From Myxococcota bacterium (GTDB taxonomy: Bacteria; Myxococcota_A; UBA9160; UBA4427): 64,000 nt of DNA. Below are positions 35,743-44,242 of this stretch, piece after piece. Below the pieces are notes generated by a model. That model was not told the DNA's origin, searched no databases, and worked only from the letters and a program-made list of their open reading frames with translations. Location of the stretch: positions 1 to 64,000 of the forward strand of contig JASMLK010000043.1 of the NCBI GenBank assembly GCA_030748735.1. The letters run 5' to 3'. The first letter of the stretch is position 1, and each line of letters begins with the position of its first letter. Both the position numbers and the translations under genes were made by a program.

Positions 35743-38700
35743 TCACCAGGTATCGATACAGGGGCGCTTCTTGCCCGTGCGCGGGGCCGGCGGCGGCGCG
35801 CTGTCGAGTCCGGCGAGGATCCAGTCGCGGCTCTCGGCGGGATCGATCACGTCGTCGATTTCGAAGAACGGCGCGTAGTTCACCGCCTTCCCGACATCGT
35901 ACATGCGAGCGACCATCTTTTCGTAGAGTTCCTGGCGCTTGCCGGGATCGGTTTCGGCCTCGAGCTCCTTGCGGAACCCGAGCTTGACCGCGCCCTCGAG
36001 CCCCATACCCCCGAACTCCCCAGTGGGCCACGAAACCGAGAACATCGGATTCTGGAAGCTCCCCCCCGCCATGGCCTGCGCACCGAGGCCGTAGCCCTTG
36101 CGCATGACGATCATGAAGAAAGGCACGGTGAGGCTGGTCGCGTTCACGAACATGCGCGCGGCGTGACGCACTGTGGCTTCCTTCTCGGCCTCCGGGCCGA
36201 CCATGATGCCGGGCGTGTCACACAGGAAGAGCAGCGGGATGTCGAACGCGTCGCACAGCTGCATGAAACGCGACGCCTTGTCGGCCCCGTCGCGATCGAC
36301 CGCACCGGCGAGGTGATGGGGATTGTTGGCCACGATGCCGATCGATCGTCCCTCGATGCGAGCGAGCGAGGTCACGATGCCGTGCCCGAAGTGACGACGG
36401 ATTTCGAGCACCGAGCCTTCGTCCACCAGGGTGTCGATCACCTTGCGCACGTCGTAGATGCGCAGCCGGTTCTCGGGGATGACCGAACGCAGCAGGCGTT
36501 GATCGGGCACGGCCCCCGGTTCGATGTCTCCCTGGAAGTAGGCGAGGTACTGCTTGGCCACCGCTGTCGCTTCGGCTTCGTCTTCGACCGCGATGTCGAC
36601 CACGCCGTTGGGCACCTGCACGTCCATCGGACCGACTTGCGACGGATGGAACACACCCAGGCCACCACCTTCGATCATGGCCGGCCCGCCGACACCGATG
36701 TTCGAGCCGCGGGTCGCGATCACGACGTCACAGGTCCCGAGCAGGACCGCGTTTCCCGCGAAGCAATAGCCATTGGTGATGCCGACCAGCGGCACCAGGC
36801 CGCTCAACTCGGCCATGTACTGAAAGGCGAGACAGTTGAGGCCGCTGCCGCCGGGAGCGTCGGTGTCGCCTGGGCGGCCCCCACCCCCTTCGCCGTAGAG
36901 CACGACCGGCAGGCGCTGCTCCTTGGCGATCTCGAGCATGCGGTCCTTCTTCAGGTGGTTGTACATCCCCTGGGTTCCCGCGAGCACGCTGTAGTCGTAC
37001 GCGAGCACGACGGCGCGAGAAGCATGGCCGCTGAAACGATCGCCGTTGATGCTCGCGATCCCGGCCACCATGCCGTCGCCCGGGGTGTTCTGCTTGAGGT
37101 CCTCCACCTCGCGGCGTCGGCGCTGCGCCGCAAGCGTGAGCGCTCCGTATTCGCGCAGGCTGCCTTCGTCGATCAGGTCGGCGACGTTCTCGCGCGCGGT
37201 TCGGTGCCCCTTCGCGTGACGCTTTGCTGCAGCTTCGGAACGGTTCTCGTCGAGCCCGTAAGCGTGGGCGTCGACCACTTCCTGCAAGTCTCCGCGAAGT
37301 TCGTCGAGGTCGATGTCTTCGGCTTCGACGGCGTGCGCGACATCGACATCGCCGGGCTCGACGACGAGCAGCGGCGCGCCTTCGTACACGGCGTCGCCGA
37401 CACGCACCCTCACTTCGCGCACCGTACCCGCGACATCGGCGCGGATCACGTGCTCCATCTTCATGGCTTCCATCACGACGACCGGTGCCCCGGCCGCCAC
37501 TGCGGTGCCGACTTCGACGTCGATGCTTACGATCGTGCCCTGGATCGGAGCGGGGATCGCACCCTCGATCTGGTCGGCGGCGGCGTCGGGCCTGGCGCCT
37601 GCGAGGTCGTCCGCGCCGTGCTTCAACACGGCAAGCGGGTCCGCGGCATCGACCTTGACGCCTGCGATCGCGGCGGCCTCACCGGAAGCGTTGCTTTCGG
37701 CTTGCGCGCGGACGGCCGCGTTCAGCCGCGCTGCGTTCGCCCCGATGTAGCCGGTGCTCACATCATTGGCTTCGACGGCTTCGTCCCCGAGCAACGCTTC
37801 GAGGAAGGGGGCGTTCGTCGCGACACCCGGTGTTTCGAGTTCGCGCAGCGCGGCGCGGGCCTTGCGTACGGCAGCGCGATGGTCGCCCGGCGTGTGGACG
37901 ATGAGCTTCGCGAGCAATGAATCGTAGAAGGGGCTGGTGGCGAAGCCCGCGTAGCCGTGGGAGTCGAGCCGGACACCGGGCCCCGTCGGGGCCACGAAAC
38001 CCTCGAGCGTGCCGCCCGCTGGTAGCGCCGTGCCCTTGTCGGTCATCTTTTCCGTGTTGATGCGCAGTTGGATCGCGTGGCCGCGCGGGGCGGGCGCCGT
38101 CGCGAGGCCGAGAGCTTCGAGGCTTTCCCCCGAAGCGAGGCGCAGCTGGGCTTGAACGAGATCGACGCCCGTCACCATTTCGGTCACGGTGTGCTCGACC
38201 TGCAGGCGCGGGTTCGCCTCCATGAAGGTCGTCTGCCCGTGCGCGCGGTCGTGAAGGAACTCGAACGTGCCGAGACTCTGATACGAAACGTGCTCCGCCA
38301 TCTTGCGGGCGGCGGCGATGACGGCTTCGCGAACGAACGGGTCGAGACCGAACGAAGGTGCCTGTTCGACGACCTTCTGGTTCTGTCGTTGTAGAGAGCA
38401 TTCGCGCTCACCGAGATCGACGATCCCGCCCTTCCCGTCGCCGAAGATCTGCACTTCGAGGTGCCGCGCGTCGTCGACGAAACGTTCGAGGTAGAGGTCG
38501 GGCGAACCGAAGAAGGCCTCGGCCTCCTTCGCGCAACGCTCGAAGGCGGCATCGACGGCCGAAGCGGAATCGACGACCCGCATGCCGCGGCCACCGCCGC
38601 CGGCCACGGCCTTGATGACGACGCGAAGCTCCCCTCCATACTCGTCGAACATCGCCTTGGCCTGTTCGGGAGTCGCGGCTTCGGTCGTGCCGGGGAGGAT

Positions 38701-39081
38701 CTCGACGCCGCACTCCTTGGCCAGGGCACGCGCAGCCAACTTGTCACCGAGCAGCGACAGCTGGTCGGGTGTCGGCCCGACGAAAACGACGCCCGCTTCA
38801 CCGCAGCGCGACGCGAAGGTGGCGTTTTCGGAAAGAAAGCCATAGCCGGGATGAACAGCGTCACAGCCCTCGCGCACGGCCAGCGCAACGATCTGCTCGA
38901 CATCGAGGTACGCCGCTGCCCCCTGCCCTTCGAGTCGCTGCCAGGCATCGGCGCGGCGGGCATGCAGACACGACGCGTCGTCGTCGGGTGCAATCGCAAC
39001 GGTTTCGATCCCGAGTTCGGCGGCCGCGCGACAGATGCGAATGGCGATCTCACCGCGGTTGGCAACGAGCAACTTGCGCAT
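35743..39081 (-). CDS. Single-chain biotin-dependent acyl-CoA carboxylase (BC-BCCP-CT fusion)
   Basis: A 1112-residue fusion. Biotin carboxylase, about 1-450: KLLVANRGEIAIRI, ATP-grasp loop GGGGRGM (161-167), FMEANPRLQVEHTVTEMVTG. BCCP, about 505-577: EAMKMEH with biotinyl Lys541. Carboxyltransferase, about 610-1112: GDGMVAGIASINGDRFSG, LCDTPGIMVGPEAEKEATV, MRKGYGLGAQAMAGGS. The order BC-BCCP-CT in one chain is that of the long-chain acyl-CoA carboxylase of mycobacteria, which forms a homohexamer and carboxylates acetyl- to long-chain acyl-CoA at the alpha carbon. The start at 39081 gives the canonical MRKLLVANRG. The gene is monocistronic. Confidence 0.93.
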   Translation of the reverse strand: MRKLLVANRGEIAIRICRAAAELGIETVAIAPDDDASCLHARRADAWQRLEGQGAAAYLDVEQIVALAVREGCDAVHPGYGFLSENATFASRCGEAGVVFVGPTPDQLSLLGDKLAARALAKECGVEILPGTTEAATPEQAKAMFDEYGGELRVVIKAVAGGGGRGMRVVDSASAVDAAFERCAKEAEAFFGSPDLYLERFVDDARHLEVQIFGDGKGGIVDLGERECSLQRQNQKVVEQAPSFGLDPFVREAVIAAARKMAEHVSYQSLGTFEFLHDRAHGQTTFMEANPRLQVEHTVTEMVTGVDLVQAQLRLASGESLEALGLATAPAPRGHAIQLRINTEKMTDKGTALPAGGTLEGFVAPTGPGVRLDSHGYAGFATSPFYDSLLAKLIVHTPGDHRAAVRKARAALRELETPGVATNAPFLEALLGDEAVEANDVSTGYIGANAARLNAAVRAQAESNASGEAAAIAGVKVDAADPLAVLKHGADDLAGARPDAAADQIEGAIPAPIQGTIVSIDVEVGTAVAAGAPVVVMEAMKMEHVIRADVAGTVREVRVRVGDAVYEGAPLLVVEPGDVDVAHAVEAEDIDLDELRGDLQEVVDAHAYGLDENRSEAAAKRHAKGHRTARENVADLIDEGSLREYGALTLAAQRRRREVEDLKQNTPGDGMVAGIASINGDRFSGHASRAVVLAYDYSVLAGTQGMYNHLKKDRMLEIAKEQRLPVVLYGEGGGGRPGDTDAPGGSGLNCLAFQYMAELSGLVPLVGITNGYCFAGNAVLLGTCDVVIATRGSNIGVGGPAMIEGGGLGVFHPSQVGPMDVQVPNGVVDIAVEDEAEATAVAKQYLAYFQGDIEPGAVPDQRLLRSVIPENRLRIYDVRKVIDTLVDEGSVLEIRRHFGHGIVTSLARIEGRSIGIVANNPHHLAGAVDRDGADKASRFMQLCDAFDIPLLFLCDTPGIMVGPEAEKEATVRHAARMFVNATSLTVPFFMIVMRKGYGLGAQAMAGGSFQNPMFSVSWPTGEFGGMGLEGAVKLGFRKELEAETDPGKRQELYEKMVARMYDVGKAVNYAPFFEIDDVIDPAESRDWILAGLDSAPPPAPRTGKKRPCIDTW

Positions 39082-39215
39082 GGGGACTCCAGAGTGGGGT
39101 CGGAGAAGCGGGGTTTTCAGCAATCGAGAGCAAGGGTCTATTAGCTGAAGTGGGGCGAATCGCTAACGTCCGCTGCTGCCCGCGCCACGGCAGCCACCTG
39201 CCCCCTGGAGCCCCC

Positions 39216-40199
39216 ATGACGAGACTCGGTTACCAGATCCCCAACTTCACCTATCCCGGCACCGCGCCTCACGAAATCTACGACAAGGTCGTCGCGCAAG
39301 CGAAGGCCGCCGAGGCGGCGGGCTACGACCGCGTGATGGTGATGGATCACTTCTATCAACTACCGGGCATCGGCGCGTACGACGAACCCATGTTCGAGTG
39401 TTACACGATGCTCGCGGCGCTCGCGCAACACACGCAGAACGTGCGCCTGTCGGCCCTCGTCACGGGCAACACCTACCGGAACCCGGCGCTGCTCGCGAAG
39501 ACGATCACGACCCTCGACCACGTTTCGGCCGGTCGCGCGACGTTGGGGATCGGCTGTGGTTGGTTCGAAAAGGAACACGTCGACCTGGGCTTTCCCTTCG
39601 GAACCTTTGGCGACCGTTTCGAGCGACTCGAAGAGGCCCTCCAGATCATCTGCCCGATGCTGCGAAACGAACGTCCCACATTCGAGGGCAAGTACTACGA
39701 CGCCACCGCCGCAGCGAACTCACCGCCGCCGGTTTCGAAGATCCCGATCATGATCGGCGGGCAAGGCGAAAAGAAGACGCTTCGCATGGTCGCCCAGTAC
39801 GCCGACGAATCGAATCTCACCGGGACGATCGAAGACATCCCACGCAAGCTCGAAGCCCTCGCCGCCCATTGCGAACGCCTGGGACGCGACCGCTCGGAGA
39901 TCCAGGTCACCAAGCTCGTCATGGTGGCGGTCGCACCGACGATGGAAGAGCTCGAAGCCGACCTCGCAACCATCGCCACGACCAAGGGCTGGAACGACGC
40001 GGTGACAGACATGGTTCGAAAGACGCTGATCTATGGCGACCCCGACACGGTCGGAGAAAAGCTCGAGCAGGCACGCACGTACGGAATCGACGGCGTCACG
40101 GTCGACCTCCCCATCAACGGACACTTGACCGAACGCATCGAACTCCTGGGCGACATCGCGCTGCGTGCGCTCGGCCAGGAGCCTGACCAGGGTCATTGA
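39216..40199 (+). CDS. LLM-class F420-dependent oxidoreductase
   Basis: A 327-residue TIM-barrel protein of the luciferase-like superfamily: LGYQIPNFTYPG, DRVMVMDHFYQLPGIG, TTLDHVSAGRATLGIGCGWF and KIPIMIGGQGEKKTLRMVAQ. The pattern fits deazaflavin (F420) dependent dehydrogenases or reductases rather than bacterial luciferase LuxA/B. The substrate is unknown. GGAG lies 6 bases upstream of ATG 39216. An FAD oxidoreductase gene follows after 10 bases, then a di-haem peroxidase; the three look like one operon. Confidence 0.87.
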   Translation: MTRLGYQIPNFTYPGTAPHEIYDKVVAQAKAAEAAGYDRVMVMDHFYQLPGIGAYDEPMFECYTMLAALAQHTQNVRLSALVTGNTYRNPALLAKTITTLDHVSAGRATLGIGCGWFEKEHVDLGFPFGTFGDRFERLEEALQIICPMLRNERPTFEGKYYDATAAANSPPPVSKIPIMIGGQGEKKTLRMVAQYADESNLTGTIEDIPRKLEALAAHCERLGRDRSEIQVTKLVMVAVAPTMEELEADLATIATTKGWNDAVTDMVRKTLIYGDPDTVGEKLEQARTYGIDGVTVDLPINGHLTERIELLGDIALRALGQEPDQGH

Positions 40200-40209
40200 G
40201 CGAGGGCTG

Positions 40210-41328
40210 ATGGGACGTCGTCTCGTACTCGTGGGCGGAGGGCATGCCCACGTCGAATTCATTCGGCGTTGGGCAGATGCGTCGGTCGACGACGTGGAAC
40301 TCGTGGTCTGCGATGCCAACCCCCGACCGGTCTATTCAGGCATGGTGCCGGGCGTGGTCGCCGGGCAGTACCGCAAGCAGGAAGTCGAAATCGACCTCGC
40401 GGCCGTCTGCTCGCGGGCCGGTGCGAGGTTCGTCCGCGAGGCCGTGGTTGATGCCGACGCCGAAGCGCGTGTCATCACGAGCGAAGGCGGCGAACGCATC
40501 GACTTCGATCTCGCCTCGATCGACGTCGGCTCGACGGTGGTCGGACTCGACGCACCGGGCGTACGCGACTTCGCCCTGGCCTCACGGCCGATCGGTCGAC
40601 TGATCGCCGAGATCGACGACTGGATCGCACGCGCAGCCGCGCAGGGGGCAGGCGTCCCACTCCACGTGGTCGGCGGTGGAGCGGCGGGTGTGGAGCTCGC
40701 CTTCTGCATCGATGCACGCCTCGCCGGCAGCGCGAAACGCGACGCCTCGGCATCCCCTGCGGTCGAAATCGTTTCGTCGGACGAACACGTCCTCACCAGT
40801 GCACACCCGCGCGTGCGTGACCGCGTGACCCGCGCTCTCGCACGCCGTGGCATCGGGCTGCGAACGGGCACCCGCGTGGTCGCGGTGCGCGAGGACGCGG
40901 TCGAACTCGACGCAGGCGAAACGTTACCGAGCCAGGGTGTCGTCTGGGTGACCGGGCCGGCGGCACACCCTCTGCCCGCTGCGTCGAAGCTTCCCTGCGA
41001 CGATCGCGGCTTCGTTCGCATCCGGCCGACCCTCGAAGTCGAAGGGCACGACCACGTCTTCGCCGTGGGGGATTGCGCCAGCCTACCCGGGCTCGCGAAG
41101 GCCGGGGTCTACGCCGTGCGCGCGACCCCGATCCTCGACGACAACCTGCGCGCTCGATTGCGCGGACACGAGCTGCGCGACTACATTCCGCAGCGCGATT
41201 TTCTATCGCTTCTCAATCTCGGCAATGGCACGGCGATCGGTACCAAGTGGGGCGTCGTCTACGAAGGACGCGCCGCCATGTGGCTGAAGGATCGAATCGA
41301 CCGTGGCTTCATGGAAAGGTACCGATGA
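40210..41328 (+). CDS. Pyridine nucleotide-disulfide-type FAD oxidoreductase (SelD-fusion-like domain)
   Basis: 372 residues with two Rossmann motifs, RRLVLVGGGHAHVEFIRRW at the start and LHVVGGGAAGVELAF near 160, and the FAD-binding FAVGDCASLPG near 285. The GGGHAHV opening and the PVYSGMVPGVVAGQY segment are typical of the NDH-2-like domain that is often fused to SelD or stands beside it. No redox-active CxxxxC pair is seen, so it is quinone- or acceptor-reducing rather than disulfide-reducing. The frame opens earlier but ATG 40210 begins the first Rossmann strand. It overlaps the next gene by 4 bases (ATGA). Confidence 0.85.
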   Translation: MGRRLVLVGGGHAHVEFIRRWADASVDDVELVVCDANPRPVYSGMVPGVVAGQYRKQEVEIDLAAVCSRAGARFVREAVVDADAEARVITSEGGERIDFDLASIDVGSTVVGLDAPGVRDFALASRPIGRLIAEIDDWIARAAAQGAGVPLHVVGGGAAGVELAFCIDARLAGSAKRDASASPAVEIVSSDEHVLTSAHPRVRDRVTRALARRGIGLRTGTRVVAVREDAVELDAGETLPSQGVVWVTGPAAHPLPAASKLPCDDRGFVRIRPTLEVEGHDHVFAVGDCASLPGLAKAGVYAVRATPILDDNLRARLRGHELRDYIPQRDFLSLLNLGNGTAIGTKWGVVYEGRAAMWLKDRIDRGFMERYR

Positions 41329-42443
41329 ACACCAAGGCTTCTGCACGCGAAACCCTCGCACTCCGCGTTCTCTCGATCGTGCTTCTCACCGGGCTCGCTC
41401 TCGGTCTCGTCAGCGCGTGCGCCAATGACGGGATGGGGCTCTCGAGCCTGACGGCGAAGGCACGCAGCGCTGCTGACGTCGACGCCCTGCGCCATCAGGC
41501 CGCGGCGATCTTCGGGGCCCTGCCCAGCCAGATCAGCAACCCGGCCAACGGCCTGACGGACGCCAAGATCGACCTCGGCCGACAGCTCTACTACGACGAG
41601 CGCCTTTCCAAGAACCACGACATCGCGTGCAACAGCTGCCACCTGCTCGACAACTTCGGCCAGGACAGCGAGCCCACCTCGCCCGGTCACCGCGGCCAGC
41701 GCGGGGGACGCAATTCGCCGACGGTCTACAACGCAGCCGGCCATGTCGCGCAGTTCTGGGATGGTCGCGCTCCCGACGTCGAAGCCCAGGCCCAGGGCCC
41801 CGTGCTCAACCCGATCGAAATGGCGATGCCGAGCGAAGCCGCCGTGCTGACGGTCTTGAAGTCGATCCCCGGCTACGTCGAACAGTTTCCACAGGCCTTT
41901 CCCGGCGAGGAGCCAGCGCTTACGTACGCCAACATGGCACGCGCCATCGGCGCGTTCGAACGACGCCTGATGACACCGGGCCGCTTCGATGCCTTCGTCG
42001 AAGGGGACCCCAACGCACTCTCGTCTGCCGAGCTCGACGGCCTCGAGCTCTTCATCCAGACCGGCTGCCCGACATGCCACATGGGTTCGACCTTCGGCGG
42101 CACGCTCTATCAGAAGCTCGGTGCGATGAAGCCCTACCCCACGAACGACCAGGGACGCTTCGACGTGACGGGAAATGAATCCGACCGCTTCGTGTTCAAG
42201 GTGCCGTCCCTGCGCAACATCGCGGAGACCGGGCCCTACTTCCATGACGGGTCGGTGGGAAGCCTCGAACAAGCCGTTTCGATCATGGCCGAGCACCAGC
42301 TCGCCAAGACGCTCACACCCGAGCAGAACGCTTCGATCCGCACCTTCCTCGAAGCGCTCACGGGTGAAGTCGACGAGGCCTACATCGCGATGCCGGTCCT
42401 CCCGGCCAGCGGCCCGACGACGCCGGCGCCGAATCCGAACTGA
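41325..42443 (+). CDS. Di-haem cytochrome c peroxidase family lipoprotein
   Basis: 372 residues. A hydrophobic leader ends in VSAC (Cys32), a lipobox. There are two c-haem sites: CNSCH (Cys102, Cys105, His106) and CPTCH (Cys248, Cys251, His252). Family residues Trp145 (AQFWDGRAP) and Glu165 (NPIEMAMP) are present, as is the late FKVPSLRNIAETGPYFHDGS. Members reduce H2O2 (CcpA) or modify proteins (MauG). Here the acceptor partner may be the oxidoreductase encoded just upstream, whose stop overlaps this start. It sits in the periplasm, anchored by lipid. It could serve as a MauG, but nothing but family membership supports that. Confidence 0.9.
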   Translation: MNTKASARETLALRVLSIVLLTGLALGLVSACANDGMGLSSLTAKARSAADVDALRHQAAAIFGALPSQISNPANGLTDAKIDLGRQLYYDERLSKNHDIACNSCHLLDNFGQDSEPTSPGHRGQRGGRNSPTVYNAAGHVAQFWDGRAPDVEAQAQGPVLNPIEMAMPSEAAVLTVLKSIPGYVEQFPQAFPGEEPALTYANMARAIGAFERRLMTPGRFDAFVEGDPNALSSAELDGLELFIQTGCPTCHMGSTFGGTLYQKLGAMKPYPTNDQGRFDVTGNESDRFVFKVPSLRNIAETGPYFHDGSVGSLEQAVSIMAEHQLAKTLTPEQNASIRTFLEALTGEVDEAYIAMPVLPASGPTTPAPNPN

Positions 42444-42452
42444 TCGTGAGCA

Positions 42453-42472
42453 CCGGTTGTGAGAACAACCGG
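42453..42472 (+). terminator. Perfect 8-bp hairpin just after the peroxidase gene
   Basis: CCGGTTGT-GAGA-ACAACCGG lies 9 bases after the stop at 42443. There is no T-run, so it may be a 3'-end stabilising hairpin or a factor-dependent terminator rather than a full intrinsic one. Confidence 0.45.
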
Positions 42473-42516
42473 CGCAACCCGCTGACAAGACCGACGACTC
42501 GAGCTTCGCACTGAGC

Positions 42517-42822
42517 ATGACGATGAACGCGGGCGGCACGGCGGCGACGATCTACCAGGTCGATGACGAGGCTCTCGAAGACGCAACCCCGGGCTCCGGC
42601 GTGGGGACGATCTCCGTCACGAACGTGAACATGGTCGGCTCGACCTCGGCCAACGGCTGGTTCACGGGAACGCTCACCGTGAGCCCCGACCCGGCACGAC
42701 CGCTCTACTGCATGACGGCGACCGACGTGGGTGATTCGGGCAAGAACATGCTGCTCTGCATCGGCCAGAGCCCCGGCGACGCCGACGCGTTCTACAACCT
42801 CGTCATGGTCAGCGAAGACTGA
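42517..42822 (+). CDS. Small hypothetical protein, probably 5'-truncated
   Basis: 101 residues from ATG 42517. The same frame has coherent sequence some 15 codons earlier (ADKTDDSSFALS) but no start codon or signal peptide there. The composition (Thr, Ser, Gly, Val rich; GVGTISVTNVNMVGSTSANG, two Cys in YCMTATDVGDSGKNMLLCIG) suggests an exported beta-sandwich protein whose leader has been lost. No ribosome binding site precedes the ATG. I recognise no family. It is followed by a strong terminator, so it was once, or still is, the end of a transcript. Confidence 0.4.
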   Translation: MTMNAGGTAATIYQVDDEALEDATPGSGVGTISVTNVNMVGSTSANGWFTGTLTVSPDPARPLYCMTATDVGDSGKNMLLCIGQSPGDADAFYNLVMVSED

Positions 42823-42869
42823 TCACGGCGTGGCCCTGCGAGCTGAGCTTTGCAGTGGCCAGAGACGAA

Positions 42870-42927
42870 CCCGACCTACGAGGTCGGGACCGGGCCTCCG
42901 CGCAATGCGCGGGGGCCCTTTTCGTTT
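42870..42927 (+). terminator. Tandem hairpins with T-run: strong intrinsic terminator
   Basis: CCCGACCT-acg-AGGTCGGG (42870-42888) is followed at 42892-42918 by GGGCCTCCGCGC-aat-GCGCGGGGGCCC and then TTTTCGTTTT. The second stem is 12 bp with one G-T pair and ends directly in the T-run, the best intrinsic terminator in the window. It closes the plus-strand transcript; the convergent minus-strand gene ends 22 bases beyond. Confidence 0.85.
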
Positions 42928-42949
42928 TCGACCCACCGCTCGCGTGCGT

Positions 42950-43381
42950 TCAGCGGGGAAGATTCAACGTCACCGTCCCCGTGGCATGGTCGCCGAGATC
43001 GTTGGCGGCGCGGATTGCGACGTCGAAGACGAATTCGTCGCCGTCTTCGCGACGGTCGGTGACCTCACCGCTGAAGCGAAGGGGTTGGCCGGGGATCGCG
43101 GGGCCTCCGAGGCGAATGGCGATCTTGCGCACCATGGCTTCGGGTCCCGCCCAGTCGGTGATGAAGCGCGAGACATAGCCATTGGTGCTCAAGATGTTGA
43201 GGAAGATGTCGGGTGCGCCCTGCGCGGTCGCATAGTCGCGACTGTGATGCACCGGCATGAAGTCGCGCGATGCGATGGCCCCCGCAACGACGACGGTTGG
43301 GGTCACGTTGAGTTCCCAATCGGGAAGTGCCGCGCCGACCGCGATGTCGGCACCGCGCGGTGAGGTCTGTGCTGCACTCAT
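42950..43381 (-). CDS. MaoC-like hotdog protein (enoyl-CoA hydratase subunit)
   Basis: A 143-residue single hotdog. ASRDFMPVHHSRDYA carries the hydratase-type D-x-x-P-x-H motif with the catalytic Asp and His, and the rest (NGYVSRFITDWAGPEAMVRK, PGQPLRFSGEVTDRRED) is the usual MaoC fold. It overlaps the next upstream hotdog gene by 4 bases. In two-gene arrangements of this type (for example the ChsH1/ChsH2-like pairs of sterol side-chain breakdown) both subunits form one enoyl-CoA hydratase, and this one supplies the catalytic residues. Confidence 0.82.
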   Translation of the reverse strand: MSAAQTSPRGADIAVGAALPDWELNVTPTVVVAGAIASRDFMPVHHSRDYATAQGAPDIFLNILSTNGYVSRFITDWAGPEAMVRKIAIRLGGPAIPGQPLRFSGEVTDRREDGDEFVFDVAIRAANDLGDHATGTVTLNLPR

Positions 43382-43968
43382 TTCGTATCACCTCCCAGGC
43401 CCGGGATGGTCGACGGGTCGAACTTCAAGACGCGGAACAGCTGCCGTCCGACGACTTCGCCGTCTTGATCGGTGTAGGTCGTCACCCAGGTCACGAAGTA
43501 GCCCTTGCCGAGACCGGTCATCTTCTGGTCTGAAATCGATTCGATGACGTTGATCGAACGAAGGTGGTCACCCGGTTTCAGGTAGCGCTCGAACTCGAGT
43601 TCGGAGTTGGTCGCCAGCGCGCCGACGTAGCCGGCTTCGTCGAGTGCGCTCACCGGGTTATCGAAAGTCATGTCGTCGGGGGCGCCGCCGCGCGCTTCGA
43701 TGCCCTGGATCTTGGGGCGCGGCATGGTCCAGGTCTGCAGCATTGCGGGCGGCGCTACGACGCCACCGAAGCGTCCCTCCGAGGCGGTGGTTTCGTTCTC
43801 GTACACCGGGTTGCGGTCGTCGAAGGCGTCGACCCAGTGGCGGATCATCGGTCCGTTCACGGCTTCGGGCGCGAGGCGCGGTTCGCCCCCCTCTTCGGGC
43901 GGCCCCAGGGGCTTTCCCACGAAGCGCTCGAGAGATGCGCGTACGGGGTCGTCTACATCGGCACTCAT
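43378..43968 (-). CDS. FAS1-like dehydratase/MaoC N-terminal-type hotdog protein
   Basis: 196 residues from ATG 43968; ATG 44016 is possible but adds 16 unlike residues. It matches the non-catalytic partner hotdog: EAVNGPMIRHWVDAFDDRNP, FGGVVAPPAMLQTWTM, LEFERYLKPGDHLRSINVIE and GYFVTWVTTYTDQDGEVV. Together with the downstream gene it should make a heteromeric enoyl-CoA hydratase acting on bulky acyl-CoAs. Steroid-type substrates are an inference only. The start region faces the molybdopterin gene across 270 bases that contain an amidohydrolase tail. Confidence 0.82.
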   Translation of the reverse strand: MSADVDDPVRASLERFVGKPLGPPEEGGEPRLAPEAVNGPMIRHWVDAFDDRNPVYENETTASEGRFGGVVAPPAMLQTWTMPRPKIQGIEARGGAPDDMTFDNPVSALDEAGYVGALATNSELEFERYLKPGDHLRSINVIESISDQKMTGLGKGYFVTWVTTYTDQDGEVVGRQLFRVLKFDPSTIPGLGGDTK

Positions 43969-44059
43969 GAATCGATCGTTCTCCAGGCTGGCTCGGGTTC
44001 CGTTGAGAGCGGCCAAGACTAACGCGCAGGCCCCCGCTTCGACGATGGCGCACAGGCTC

Positions 44060-44162
44060 GCGTTCCGGCCCCCATGTCGCAGCGCTGATGAACGGTGAGG
44101 TCACCATGCAAGACGGCAAGCCCACCGGCGCGCTGCCCGGACACGTGCTCCGCGGCTGCTGA
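44060..44162 (+). pseudogene. C-terminal tail of an N-acyl-D-amino-acid deacylase-type amidohydrolase
   Basis: About 34 codons on the plus strand ending at TGA 44160-44162 read GPHVAALMNGEVTMQDGKPT and GALPGHVLRGC. The N-G-E-V-x-x-Q-D-G-K-P-T-G-A-x-P-G pattern is the last beta-strand region of D-aminoacylase/amidohydrolase-3 proteins. Everything upstream is missing, and the sequence to the left is the start region of the opposite-strand hotdog gene. A similar tail occurs at 47447-47640 and another at 5270-5509. Confidence 0.6.
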
Positions 44163-44242
44163 GAACAGTGGTACGCTCCGGCTTCGCTTCGGCCTTTCCC
44201 GCGAGCGCCACGCCGCGCCGCGAAGTCCCCCAGGATCCCGCC

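Noticed and set aside
39216-40199. LLM proteins (also 46534-47400) as luciferase partners of LuxC/LuxE
   Set aside because: Their motifs fit F420-dependent oxidoreductases, they are 8-18 kb from the lux genes, and they are single genes rather than an alpha/beta pair.
41325-42443. Calling the di-haem protein MauG
   Set aside because: Only family membership supports it; the distinguishing haem ligand could not be assigned by eye and the gene is not in the amine dehydrogenase operon. It stays a peroxidase-family lipoprotein.
42870-42927. The double hairpin as a CRISPR or REP array
   Set aside because: The two stems have different sequences and the second ends in a T-run, so a terminator is the better explanation.
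43969-44242. A minus-strand frame running from the hotdog gene into 44264
   Set aside because: It is composed of Arg, Ser and Pro and is antisense to the amidohydrolase tail and the molybdopterin leader; no start site or family.
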